Shown here in pieces: positions 34,874 to 43,523 of a DNA stretch of 64,000 bases (positions are counted from its first letter, which is position 1; each line of letters starts with the position of its first letter). A program made the position numbers and the translations under genes. The stretch is taken from NCBI GenBank assembly GCA_965223245.1, contig CBDCVY010000013.1:620001-684000 (forward strand), in the 5' to 3' direction. This stretch comes from CBDCVY01 sp965223245 (GTDB taxonomy: Bacteria; Nitrospinota; Nitrospinia; Nitrospinales; Nitrospinaceae). The notes beneath the pieces were generated by a model. The model ran no database searches, had not been told where the DNA came from, and saw nothing but the letters and a program-made list of their open reading frames with translations.

Positions 34874-36391
34874 CTATGAAAAAAACTCTTTGATTTGGTC
34901 AGTAATGTAGATTTGTTGTTCCTCAGTGACTTCATTTGAAATAGGTAAGGCCAGTGTCTCTAGAGCCGCTTTTTCCGAATTAGGGAAGTCACCCTGTTTC
35001 AGGTTTAAATTTTGGAAACATTTTTGTAAATGCAATGGAATGGGATAATAAATCTCGCAAGCAATTTGTGAATCACCGAGAAAATTTTTTAATTCATCTC
35101 GTTTTCCGCCAGAGACTCGAATGATATATTGGTTGTAAATATGCTTTGATTTCTTTTCTTGTGGTAGGCCAATTTTCGAATTTAATCCTTTTTCCTTAAA
35201 TAATTGATTATACCGCGATGCATTGTTTCTTCGTTTTTCTGTCCAGCCATCTAAATATTTTAATTTTGCTTTTACAATACCCGCCTGTAACGCATCAATT
35301 CGAAAATTCCCACCTACCCACTGATGATAATATTTAGGCTCCATTCCATGAACCCGTAAAATTTTTAATTTGTTATAAAACTCTTCTGAGGATGTTGTTA
35401 CAATTCCCGCATCACCAAAACCCCCCAAATTTTTGGTAGGGAAAAAAGAAAAACATCCAAAATCTCCCAGGGAACCTGCACGCCGACTCTGAAATTCTGA
35501 TCCAATCGCTTGTGCGGCATCCTCAATTACCAATAGATTGTTTTTTTTTGCCAATTCATTAATAGAATCCATGTCAGCACATTGCCCATACAAATGAACG
35601 GGCATAATGGCTTTAGTTTTCGAGGTAATTTTTGATTCAATTTGAGAAACATCTAGATTGTAGGTAGATTCTTCAATATCTACAAAAACTGGTTTTGCTC
35701 CAGTGCGCACAATGGAACCGGCAGTTGCGAAAAATGTATATGGAGTTGTAATTACTTCGTCTCCCGGGCCAATCTCAGCTGCCATTAGGGAGAGCACCAA
35801 AGCATCTGTTCCTGAAGACACACCTACGGCATATTTGCTTTGGCAGTAAGCGGCAATTTCTTCTTCTAATTCGATAACCTTTTTACCAAGAATGAAATAA
35901 CCTGTCCTTACAACGTCAGCGATTTCTTGTTCGACATCTTCTAAGATTTGCGGATAGGTTGCAGGAATATTCAATATAGGAACTTTAGCAACAGCAATGG
36001 GTTCGATTAAAAGTTGTAATAAGGACTCTGGAGAGTAAGTCTTTATGTTTAATTCAGAGAAAGGATTGTTGTCTAATGTAATAATCCCATCAAAGGAATG
36101 ATTATTAAAAGCTGAAATAGCTAGCTCATCAAAGACAATTTTATTTTTTAATGTTAAAGCTGTTTTTATTTCATGACTGGTTAAAGTTAAAACAGATACT
36201 TTAGAAAAAAAGTCATTAAATATTTGCGTTATAGAAGGCTTTTCGCTTTCAATTAACTTCTTTTGAAGTTCAAAGAGAAAGGAGGAGGGAACCCAGCAAG
36301 CAAAGCCTTTTTCATTTATTTTATCTAGGAGTCGGTAGTCTTTTTTATTTAGAATATCTAAGCAGACATCTATATTTAATAGGAATTGCAT
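34874..36391 (-). CDS. Fusion: PIN-like domain + DegT/DnrJ/EryC1/StrS sugar aminotransferase
   Basis: Residues about 140-505 are a complete PLP-dependent sugar aminotransferase: SSGTDALVLSLMAA, GDEVITTPYTFFATAGSIVR, PVHLYGQCADMD, EDAAQAIGSEFQ and the Schiff-base Lys in FFPTKNLGGFGD (near residue 318). These make amino sugars from 4-keto or 3-keto nucleotide sugars. The first 130 residues are unlike any DegT extension I know and resemble a PIN nuclease fold: LLNIDVCLDIL, FELQ, FDELAISAFNNHSFDGIITL and DNNPFSELNIKTYSPE. The acidic positions partly match the PIN set. The ORF is continuous, so the fusion is not a joining artefact visible here. It lies between the dehydrogenase and the ABC permease. 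Confidence 0.85.
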   Translation of the reverse strand: MQFLLNIDVCLDILNKKDYRLLDKINEKGFACWVPSSFLFELQKKLIESEKPSITQIFNDFFSKVSVLTLTSHEIKTALTLKNKIVFDELAISAFNNHSFDGIITLDNNPFSELNIKTYSPESLLQLLIEPIAVAKVPILNIPATYPQILEDVEQEIADVVRTGYFILGKKVIELEEEIAAYCQSKYAVGVSSGTDALVLSLMAAEIGPGDEVITTPYTFFATAGSIVRTGAKPVFVDIEESTYNLDVSQIESKITSKTKAIMPVHLYGQCADMDSINELAKKNNLLVIEDAAQAIGSEFQSRRAGSLGDFGCFSFFPTKNLGGFGDAGIVTTSSEEFYNKLKILRVHGMEPKYYHQWVGGNFRIDALQAGIVKAKLKYLDGWTEKRRNNASRYNQLFKEKGLNSKIGLPQEKKSKHIYNQYIIRVSGGKRDELKNFLGDSQIACEIYYPIPLHLQKCFQNLNLKQGDFPNSEKAALETLALPISNEVTEEQQIYITDQIKEFFS

Positions 36392-36450
36392 TTAATAATC
36401 GACTTAACGAATGAAATTAATTTGTGAGGCTATAGGGTAAAAATTTTGAC

Positions 36451-37755
36451 TTAAGCTTTAATGATTTTAGAGGATTTGATTTTAGAACAAGCATTCCGAG
36501 TGTCTACAATAATATCAGAATGTTTCACAATCCACTCCCAATCATAATCTGAATGGTCCGTCAAAATTACGGTTATATCATAATCTTTTAACCGGTCTAA
36601 TGACACACTTTTTTTTCCAATATATTGAGGAAATTCTCTCTTGGTTCCTATAGTTTCGATGTAGGGATCATTGAAATCTACTTGAGCTCCATATTGAGAT
36701 AAAAGTTCCATTACTTTATAGGTGGGAGACTCACGATCATCGTCAATATTTTTTTTGTAAGATAGTCCTAAAAGTATTACTTTGCTTTGACTTAGGCTTT
36801 TCCCTTTTTGGTTTAATGCCCAAAGCATCTTTTGCACAACAAAATCTGGCATTCCAACATTAATTTCTCCAGCTAATTCAATAAACCGGGTATTGATTCC
36901 ATATTCTCTTGCCTTCCAGGTTAAATAAAAAGGGTCGATTGGAATACAATGCCCTCCAAGACCGGGTCCCGGAAAAAATGGCATATATCCAAAAGGTTTA
37001 GTACTTGCGGCTTGAATGACTTCCCATACATCTATATTCATTCGGTCGAAAATAACTTTAAGCTCATTAACCAGAGCAATATTGACTGCGCGAAATACAT
37101 TTTCCATTAATTTTGTGGCTTCAGCAGTTTTTGTATCAGAGACTGGAACAATCTTTTCAATAAATGATAAATAAAGGGTATTGGCACATTCTAATGCATA
37201 CTCAGAATCAGCCCCTACAATTTTTGGGGTAGTGGAAACATCAAAGTTTTTATTATTGGGGTCTTCGCGTTCAGGAGAATAAACCACAAAAAAATCTTGA
37301 TTTGCCTCCAACGAATTTTTAGATTTCAGGGCGGGTACAAGCTTTTCTTTGGTTGTTCCAGGGTAAGTAGTAGACTCCAAAATTATCATTTGCTCTTGTT
37401 TTAAAAAGGGTGAAATTTGATGAGCAGTATTTAGAACAAAACTTAGGTCGGGTTCTCGGTTACGGTTTAGAGGTGTAGGAACACAAATTAATACGCAGTC
37501 TAATTGGGAAACATGTGAAAAATCCGTAGTTACTTGAAGTGTTCCTTTATGAATCCATTCTTTCAAATCTTCATTAGCAATATGGCGTATATAACTATTT
37601 CCCTCTGAAATTGTAGAGATTTTTTGAGGATCAATGTCAATTCCCAAAACCTGAAATCCTGCTCGGCAAAAATGAATTACTAAGGGCAAACCAACGTAAC
37701 CCAATCCAATGATACCTATTTTGGACGATTTTTCTTTTAATTTTTTTAAAAGCAT
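36451..37755 (-). CDS. UDP-sugar 6-dehydrogenase (UDP-N-acetylglucosamine/WbpA type)
   Basis: Oxidises C6 of a UDP-hexose to a uronic acid with two NAD+. N-terminal Rossmann motif GIIGLGYVGLPLV, then CVPTPLNRNREPDLSFV, ESTTYPGTTKE, YSPEREDPNN and the catalytic Cys in GGHCIPIDPFY (near residue 268). A C-terminal UDP-binding domain (LLGLSYKKNIDDDRESP) completes the enzyme. The PTPL and SPERE forms are typical of the WbpA/TviB group using UDP-HexNAc rather than UDP-glucose. ATG 37755 is preferred over the upstream TTG 37779; neither has a clear SD. The aminotransferase fusion follows it, which suggests an amino-uronic acid. Confidence 0.9.
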   Translation of the reverse strand: MLLKKLKEKSSKIGIIGLGYVGLPLVIHFCRAGFQVLGIDIDPQKISTISEGNSYIRHIANEDLKEWIHKGTLQVTTDFSHVSQLDCVLICVPTPLNRNREPDLSFVLNTAHQISPFLKQEQMIILESTTYPGTTKEKLVPALKSKNSLEANQDFFVVYSPEREDPNNKNFDVSTTPKIVGADSEYALECANTLYLSFIEKIVPVSDTKTAEATKLMENVFRAVNIALVNELKVIFDRMNIDVWEVIQAASTKPFGYMPFFPGPGLGGHCIPIDPFYLTWKAREYGINTRFIELAGEINVGMPDFVVQKMLWALNQKGKSLSQSKVILLGLSYKKNIDDDRESPTYKVMELLSQYGAQVDFNDPYIETIGTKREFPQYIGKKSVSLDRLKDYDITVILTDHSDYDWEWIVKHSDIIVDTRNACSKIKSSKIIKA

Positions 37756-37987
37756 GGATTTTCGAATAATTAAACGCAATGGTACGTATTCATTAAAGCG
37801 GCAAAAAAGAGGAAAAGGTTTATGAAATTTTTCGATTGAGAGGATTGAGAGGGAGGGAGAATGGTTTTTAAAAGGGTTTAATTGAATTTCAGTTTAATTC
37901 ATTATTCTTGGATGCCGATATTAACCATATGGCCAAAAAGTATCTTGGTCCCACTATTCCAATCTAATAGAAGAATCCTAAAGACCC

Positions 37988-38971
37988 ATGGAACGATTAG
38001 GAAAAATTGCAGTCATAATCGTAAATTATAATTCAGGAGGGTATTTAAAGCAGTGTTTAACCTCTCTAAATAATCAGACTCGTCTCCCTGATAGAGTTTT
38101 GGTTGTGGATAATGCAAGTGAGGATGGTTCTCAATCAGTAATTTCAGAATTTCAACCTTTGATAGAACTAATTGCCATGGAAGAAAACCTGGGATTTGCG
38201 GCTGCTAACAATTTAGCCGTTAGAAAAGTAGAGGATTGCCCCTGGGTGGTTTTATTAAATCCAGATGCTTTTCCTCACGTAGATTGGCTTGAACAATTGG
38301 AAAAAATTGCATGGAATAATCCCAATTATTCATTTTTTGGAAGTCATATGCTGGCACATTCTGGAAATGATCGAATAGATGGAACAGGAGATGTATATCA
38401 TATTAGCGGTTTAGCTTGGCGCCGTGATCATGGGATGTCCTCAAAAAAAATACGACGTATTTCGGGTGAGGTATTTTCTCCTTGTGCGGCAGCGGCTTTA
38501 TACAATAGGGAAGTTTTTCTTTCTGTTGGAGGATTTGATGAAAGTTTTTTTACATACTTTGAAGATGTAGATTTGGGTTTTCGTTTGCGTTTAATGGGTG
38601 AGCGATGCCTTTATGTTCCTGAAGCCAAAGTAGAGCACGTGGGTTGGGGAACTACACAACCTAAGAGCACCTTTTCCCTTTATTATGGTCATCGTAATTT
38701 AGAATGGGCTTTTTTTAAGAATATGCCTTCCCCTCTAATTCGAAAATATCTAATTCATCATCTAATGTATATGTTTTTTTATTTGTTTTGGTTTGGATTG
38801 AGAGGGCAGGGTTTTACTTATTTACGTGCCAAATGGAATGCCCTATTGGGTTTGCCGGCAGTATTGAAACAACGGAAAAAAATTCAAAAAACTAAAAAAG
38901 TTTCTCCCAAGATGCTGGACCAAGCTTTCGAACATCGTTGGCTCCCAATATTGAAGAAAAAAATCTCCTAG
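37988..38971 (+). CDS. GT2 family glycosyltransferase (rhamnosyltransferase-like)
   Basis: 327 residues. IAVIIVNYNSGGYLKQCLTS, VVDNASEDGSQ, GFAAANNLAV and LLNPDAFPHVDWLE are the GT2 nucleotide- and metal-binding motifs; DESFFTYFEDVDLGFRLRLM is the acceptor-site ED motif. The C-terminal 60 residues contain a hydrophobic helix and a basic tail, suggesting membrane association. It is the only glycosyltransferase of the locus on the plus strand; it ends four bases inside the convergent TMTC-like gene. The sugar transferred is unknown, though rhamnose is plausible given rfbBAD. Confidence 0.9.
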   Translation: MERLGKIAVIIVNYNSGGYLKQCLTSLNNQTRLPDRVLVVDNASEDGSQSVISEFQPLIELIAMEENLGFAAANNLAVRKVEDCPWVVLLNPDAFPHVDWLEQLEKIAWNNPNYSFFGSHMLAHSGNDRIDGTGDVYHISGLAWRRDHGMSSKKIRRISGEVFSPCAAAALYNREVFLSVGGFDESFFTYFEDVDLGFRLRLMGERCLYVPEAKVEHVGWGTTQPKSTFSLYYGHRNLEWAFFKNMPSPLIRKYLIHHLMYMFFYLFWFGLRGQGFTYLRAKWNALLGLPAVLKQRKKIQKTKKVSPKMLDQAFEHRWLPILKKKIS

Positions 38972-41079
38972 GAACTTTTTTCTATTTGACCAAGTAAATT
39001 GTTTGTCTTTTCCCAATGATCCTGGCTTGGAGAAAGTTTTAAGGCTTCTTTTAGGTAACCCATCGACCTTGAAATATCTCCCTCGAAACGCCAAATTAAA
39101 CGTCCCAACTCAAATAGGGTTTCAAAATGGTTCGGGTTTTTATGGTTGGCTTGTTCATATTCTGATATGGCTTGGTTCCATTTTTTTTGATCTTTAAAAA
39201 TTCGTCCCAATGCTTGGTGAGATTCCGCTTCAACGGTAGGTAAGCCAGACACCAGGCGATACTCATTGATACTTTCTTTAAGATTCCCCATTTTAGAATG
39301 TATATGACCTAAAAGTAAATGTGCATCCGGAGACTTTGGGAAAGCTTTTTCATAATTCTTTATGCGATCAAGTGCGGGCTGAAATTCACTTAATTGAAAA
39401 TAAACATTTCCCAGGTACAGGTCCAAAGTCGGAGGTAAAATTTGAGCTTCCTTGTAATTTTTTTGAGCAATTTCAGCTTTTTCTAAGAACATTTTAGCTA
39501 AGGAGTATTGCGCTTTAGAAGCATACAATACACCTAAGTTGAAATGGGCAGTGGGTAACTTAGGGTAATATTGCAAGGCATCTTTGAATTCTTTTTCTGC
39601 TAAATCCATTTTCCCATACCGGACATATAAATTCCCTAAATTCGTGTGAGCATAAGATAAATAGTATGGGGTTGCGTTTGTAGCTGCTAATTTCTTAAGC
39701 ATTACAAATGCCTGGTCAAATTTACCTTGTTCGGTATAGAAATGGCTAAGGTTGTGATAGATCCTGGCTTTTAGAGGTGATTTTTTATGTGCGTCTTCCC
39801 ATAATGATATGTTGGATTGATAGTCAAGATTCCTGTGGTAAGTTAAAAATGTAAAACTTAATACAATAGAAACAGTGACTGCAAGGGTTAGCTTTTTTTC
39901 AATAGAACTTCGTTCACGGTTAACAATTAATGACTGATAGAAAATAATCGTGAACAAAAAAGTAAGACCAATTGAAGGAAGATAAAGGTTTCGTTCACTA
40001 AGAAGATCCATCCTAGGTAATATACTATTGGTAGGAGAAATAGTAATCAAGAACCACAATAGTCCGAAAGTGGCCCAAGGAAACCTCTTATAAATAGAGT
40101 AAGTCAAAAACATCAACCCGGAACCCAAGAAAAAATATGTAACAATCCGTACGGCGTCTTTCGCGTAATTTGCATTGGGAAAATCGTAATCGAATACCAA
40201 ATTAAATGGAAACAATGTCAATTTGATAGCATATAAAATTACATTTACCTGTTGAAAAGCATATCCAAGGCTAATTTTGTCTTTCCATTCTTCTGCGACT
40301 TGCATTAACTCTGGTGAACCATTAATAACAAATAGAGCTGCAACAGGAATAGGTAGATAAAACCATATTCGTTTTTTCAACGGAATCCAATGCTCATTTT
40401 TCATGAAGCAAAGGTCGTATAGGGGGAATATTATTATTAAAATTCCTGTTGTTTCTTTTGTGAATAAAGCTATTCCGGCCATTAAATAAGAGGCAAACCA
40501 AAAGCTGAATTTGCGAATGGCAGAGGAATTTTCTTTAAGATTCCCAAAAATGAAAAAAAGCAATGAAGCTAAGAAAAATAATGCGGATAGGCTACTGCTT
40601 CTTCCCGATATGTAAGTTATAGCTTCCGTGTGAACCGGGTTTAGAGCAAAAATTAGTGTGGTTATAGAAGCTATGGAGAATGCTGATTTAATATCCCAGA
40701 ACATACCACGTTTTATCGTTAGGAAAACAATTCCCCACAGTATGAGAGAGCTCAAACAATGGGAGAAGATATTGACAATGTGATATCCCAAAGGGTTCAG
40801 ATTTCCGACTGCATAATTGAGTGCGAAGGAAAGGTAAAAGAAATGGCGATAGTGAATAGGGTAGAGGTTTTTATAGACTTCGAGTTTTTTTATGCCCTCA
40901 TTATTCTTGATTACTACTTCATCATCAAAGTTAAAGGGAACTTTTAAAGAATTTGCATAAGCCACCCAAATTAAAAAAACAATTAGAAGGCTTAGTTTGA
41001 AATATTCATTTTTCCAAGATTCGTTTGTCATGGGGGAAGAATTCCAATTTGATTCCTTTTGAAAGGGGTTTTTTCTCAT
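38968..41079 (-). CDS. TMTC-like membrane protein with TPR domain
   Basis: 703 residues. About ten to eleven transmembrane helices span residues 30-430, with an acidic pair in the first external loop (VPFNFDDEVVIKNN), as in GT-C glycosyltransferases, and FALNPVHTEAITYISGRSSS, which is characteristic of the bacterial relatives of eukaryotic TMTC O-mannosyltransferases. Residues about 435-700 are seven or so TPR units. It could transfer a sugar from a polyprenyl phosphate to protein or glycan outside the membrane; the fused GT2 gene at 14390 could supply such a donor. ATG 41079 overlaps the upstream WecA-like gene by 74 bases; ATG 41031 is an alternative. Confidence 0.82.
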   Translation of the reverse strand: MRKNPFQKESNWNSSPMTNESWKNEYFKLSLLIVFLIWVAYANSLKVPFNFDDEVVIKNNEGIKKLEVYKNLYPIHYRHFFYLSFALNYAVGNLNPLGYHIVNIFSHCLSSLILWGIVFLTIKRGMFWDIKSAFSIASITTLIFALNPVHTEAITYISGRSSSLSALFFLASLLFFIFGNLKENSSAIRKFSFWFASYLMAGIALFTKETTGILIIIFPLYDLCFMKNEHWIPLKKRIWFYLPIPVAALFVINGSPELMQVAEEWKDKISLGYAFQQVNVILYAIKLTLFPFNLVFDYDFPNANYAKDAVRIVTYFFLGSGLMFLTYSIYKRFPWATFGLLWFLITISPTNSILPRMDLLSERNLYLPSIGLTFLFTIIFYQSLIVNRERSSIEKKLTLAVTVSIVLSFTFLTYHRNLDYQSNISLWEDAHKKSPLKARIYHNLSHFYTEQGKFDQAFVMLKKLAATNATPYYLSYAHTNLGNLYVRYGKMDLAEKEFKDALQYYPKLPTAHFNLGVLYASKAQYSLAKMFLEKAEIAQKNYKEAQILPPTLDLYLGNVYFQLSEFQPALDRIKNYEKAFPKSPDAHLLLGHIHSKMGNLKESINEYRLVSGLPTVEAESHQALGRIFKDQKKWNQAISEYEQANHKNPNHFETLFELGRLIWRFEGDISRSMGYLKEALKLSPSQDHWEKTNNLLGQIEKSS

Positions 41080-42130
41080 AGCGTTTTAAAATTGCAATCA
41101 AAATAATCAAATTTGTTAAAACAAAAATAAAAAAGATTGGGATTAGACGTGGAATCACATTTATATGGAAGGTTGGGATTAATGAAAGGAGATCAAAATA
41201 AAAAGCTATGGAAAGCAGGATCATTATTGAACGAGTGGGTGTTAACCCTAGCTTTCCCAGGCGATGGTGAAAGTGGTGTGCGTCTTTAGAAAAGGGACTA
41301 ATTCCTTTAAAGACTCTTCTAAAAAAAGCAAAGCTCGTATCTGTTATAGGAAGAATGAGTGTTGTGATTGGGATGAGATAATATATTTCATCCGTATATC
41401 CCTGACTAAGAGGAAGCAAAGTTACCAATGAAATTAACAATCCCAAGGGTAGGCTACCTGTGTCACCTAAAATTATTTTTGCCGGAGGAAAATTGAACAT
41501 GAGGAATCCAAAAATACTTCCCGCTAAAATCACTGCTAGGAAAGGGGCTTCAAAGATGTTTCGTTCTAAATAAACGAAAACTAATGTAAGGCATGAAAGA
41601 AATACTAAGCCACTTGCTAGTCCATCCTCTCCATCAATTAGATTTAATGAATTTGTAATTCCTACAATCCATAATACTGTAACAATAAAGGCAAAATTCC
41701 CTAACTCTAACCAATCTCCAATATGTTCTATCTTGAATCCCATCCAATAAAGAAAAATGGCGATGGCAATTTGTGCTAATAATTTTACTCTCGGTTTTGT
41801 GTTAACCAAATCATCTACAAAACCTAAAATAAACATTAAGCCAATTCCAATGGATATCACTTGAAGGAGATAAAGATTGCAGGAGTCTAAAGCCCCCAAG
41901 AAATAGGCACCCCAAAGTGTTAATAGGAATGACAAAATTACGGCAATGCCACCCAAGGGATTGACTGAGTTATTTTGAGACTTTAAAAAGGTTCGTTGAA
42001 TAAATTGAGATATGGAATGAGAACTTTTTAGATATTTAATTAAAAAAGTTGTTAAAGCCAAAGATAAAATTAGGGATGCACCATAACCAATTAGATATGC
42101 GTTGCCATTTATGGGGTGGGTTTCAAACAT
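41006..42130 (-). CDS. WecA/MraY-family undecaprenyl-phosphate sugar-1-phosphate transferase
   Basis: Starts lipid-linked glycan synthesis by moving a HexNAc-1-phosphate to undecaprenyl phosphate. 374 residues with about eleven transmembrane helices. Family motifs in order: NPLGGIAVILSF, GFVDDLVNTKPRVKL (DDxxN), NSLNLIDGEDGLASG, LGDTGSLPLG and DAHHFHHRLGKLG (the HxHH motif). The HHFHHR form fits WecA/WbpL rather than MraY. It is immediately downstream of a GT2 gene (two bases apart) and overlaps the TMTC-like gene. Confidence 0.93.
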   Translation of the reverse strand: MFETHPINGNAYLIGYGASLILSLALTTFLIKYLKSSHSISQFIQRTFLKSQNNSVNPLGGIAVILSFLLTLWGAYFLGALDSCNLYLLQVISIGIGLMFILGFVDDLVNTKPRVKLLAQIAIAIFLYWMGFKIEHIGDWLELGNFAFIVTVLWIVGITNSLNLIDGEDGLASGLVFLSCLTLVFVYLERNIFEAPFLAVILAGSIFGFLMFNFPPAKIILGDTGSLPLGLLISLVTLLPLSQGYTDEIYYLIPITTLILPITDTSFAFFRRVFKGISPFSKDAHHFHHRLGKLGLTPTRSIMILLSIAFYFDLLSLIPTFHINVIPRLIPIFFIFVLTNLIILIAILKRYEKKPLSKGIKLEFFPHDKRILEK

Positions 42131-42132
42131 TT

Positions 42133-42984
42133 TTATTTAAAAACGTTTAATAAAAGTTGACTGGCGCACCTCAGGCTTATAAACAAGTCTAAGGATAACT
42201 TCATGATAATTGAGTTTCCCATGTGTTTTTTTTGGTAATAGCTCATCCCAAGATGTCTTTTAATAATCAATCCCGGGGACATTTTTTGCCCGCTAGTTGA
42301 AATGTGGTGATAGATATAGGTTTTGGGGTAATAAACCACTCGAAATCCGGACTCAGTGACCCGTTTGCAAATATCAACATCCTCATTAAAAAGAAAAAAC
42401 TTTTCGTCAAAGCCGTTTACTTTTTGGAATATTTCTCGAGGCATTAGCATGCAACATCCGGATACCCAATCCACCTCCTTGACAGAAGTGTGGTCAAAAT
42501 CTTTCATGAGATATTTGCGAGTTAAGGGATTATTTGGAAACAGACTGCTCAAAAGAGAATAGCGGTTGAATAAACCTGTCCAAATAGATGGATAACGGCG
42601 GCAGGAATATTGTAAGGTCCCATCGGAATTCAGAACCTTAGGAGCTAAAATACCAATCTGTGTATGTTTTTTTATAAAATCTAATAAACCAGCGATTGAA
42701 TCTTTCTCTAAAACTGAATCAGGATTCAAAAAAAGAAAATACTCGCCTTGTGCCATTTTCGCGGCTTGATTATTTGCCCTGGCAAACCCTACATTTTGAG
42801 GGTTTCCAATTAGGTAAACCTGAGAAAACCTGCTTAGAACTTGAGGAAGCCCCTTATCTTCAGGGCTATTATTTACGACAAACACTTCAGCAGAATAATC
42901 CCCTATTGCCTTTTCCAATGAGTTCAGGCATTGGACAAGTTCGCTACTTTGGTGATAATTGACTATGATAATTGAAAGGTCCAT
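42133..42984 (-). CDS. GT2 family glycosyltransferase
   Basis: 283 residues: MDLSIIIVNYHQSSELVQCL, VVNNSPEDKG, NVGFARANNQAAKMAQGEYF then LFLNPDSVL, and DEKFFLFNEDVDICKRVTE. These are standard GT2 nucleotide-binding, DxD-like and acceptor-site motifs. It is the promoter-proximal gene of the minus-strand run that includes the WecA-like transferase, two bases from that gene, so it may add the second sugar. Donor unknown. Confidence 0.9.
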   Translation of the reverse strand: MDLSIIIVNYHQSSELVQCLNSLEKAIGDYSAEVFVVNNSPEDKGLPQVLSRFSQVYLIGNPQNVGFARANNQAAKMAQGEYFLFLNPDSVLEKDSIAGLLDFIKKHTQIGILAPKVLNSDGTLQYSCRRYPSIWTGLFNRYSLLSSLFPNNPLTRKYLMKDFDHTSVKEVDWVSGCCMLMPREIFQKVNGFDEKFFLFNEDVDICKRVTESGFRVVYYPKTYIYHHISTSGQKMSPGLIIKRHLGMSYYQKKHMGNSIIMKLSLDLFISLRCASQLLLNVFK

Positions 42985-43226
42985 GGGCTTTCATTTCTTA
43001 GCGTCCTGGGATACCTGGAACATTAATTTTTCTAAGAAAAAAAAATCTCAAGCCCCTTTTTATTGAAGGAGTTATATCCGTTGGGTTAAGTATTTAAAGG
43101 ATGTGAAATTAGAGTGAAAATAAGGGTAATTAATTAAAAAAATGAGGTTAAATTTTCAAAAAAGTGTAATCTTGATTAAAATATTGAAAAAAATTATTAA
43201 AATTAGGGAGTCCTTGGGAAGACGCA

Positions 43227-43385
43227 ATGATTGATGAAATTAACTATTTTCCGAAACGTGATAATTTTCAAAAAAAGAAGAATCTAAGTAAGGATTGGGA
43301 CGACCTTAAAAAACTAAAAAACGATTTGAATCCTAAGCCTCAAAAAACCAAAAAGCCTGAGAAAAAATCTAAGAAAGAACAATAG
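43227..43385 (+). CDS. Small basic hypothetical protein, 52 aa
   Basis: ATG 43227 opens a 52-codon frame starting MIDEINYFPKRDNFQKKKNL. The product is strongly Lys-rich, with a C-terminal tail of PKPQKTKKPEKKSKKEQ. GGGAAG lies about seven bases upstream, a usable ribosome site. There is no hydrophobic segment. It sits between divergent polysaccharide and FGE-like genes. Such tails occur in nucleic-acid-binding or ribosome-associated small proteins, but no function is claimed. Confidence 0.5.
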   Translation: MIDEINYFPKRDNFQKKKNLSKDWDDLKKLKNDLNPKPQKTKKPEKKSKKEQ

Positions 43386-43440
43386 ATTCCTGCCGGCTCG
43401 GTATTTTTTCTAATTCCAAATAAATTTTTTAATTTTATAT

Positions 43441-43470
43441 TTGGTTCCAGAATCCACGTTGTTATATACT
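43441..43470 (+). promoter_or_regulatory. Sigma-70-like promoter for the FGE-like gene
   Basis: TTGGTT (43441-43446), an 18-base spacer and TATACT (43465-43470). The leader is about 46 bases to ATG 43524. Confidence 0.45.
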
Positions 43471-43523
43471 TCCTTTTCTATCTTAAAATTAATAGTCACC
43501 TTTTGAATAAATGGAGCCGTCCC

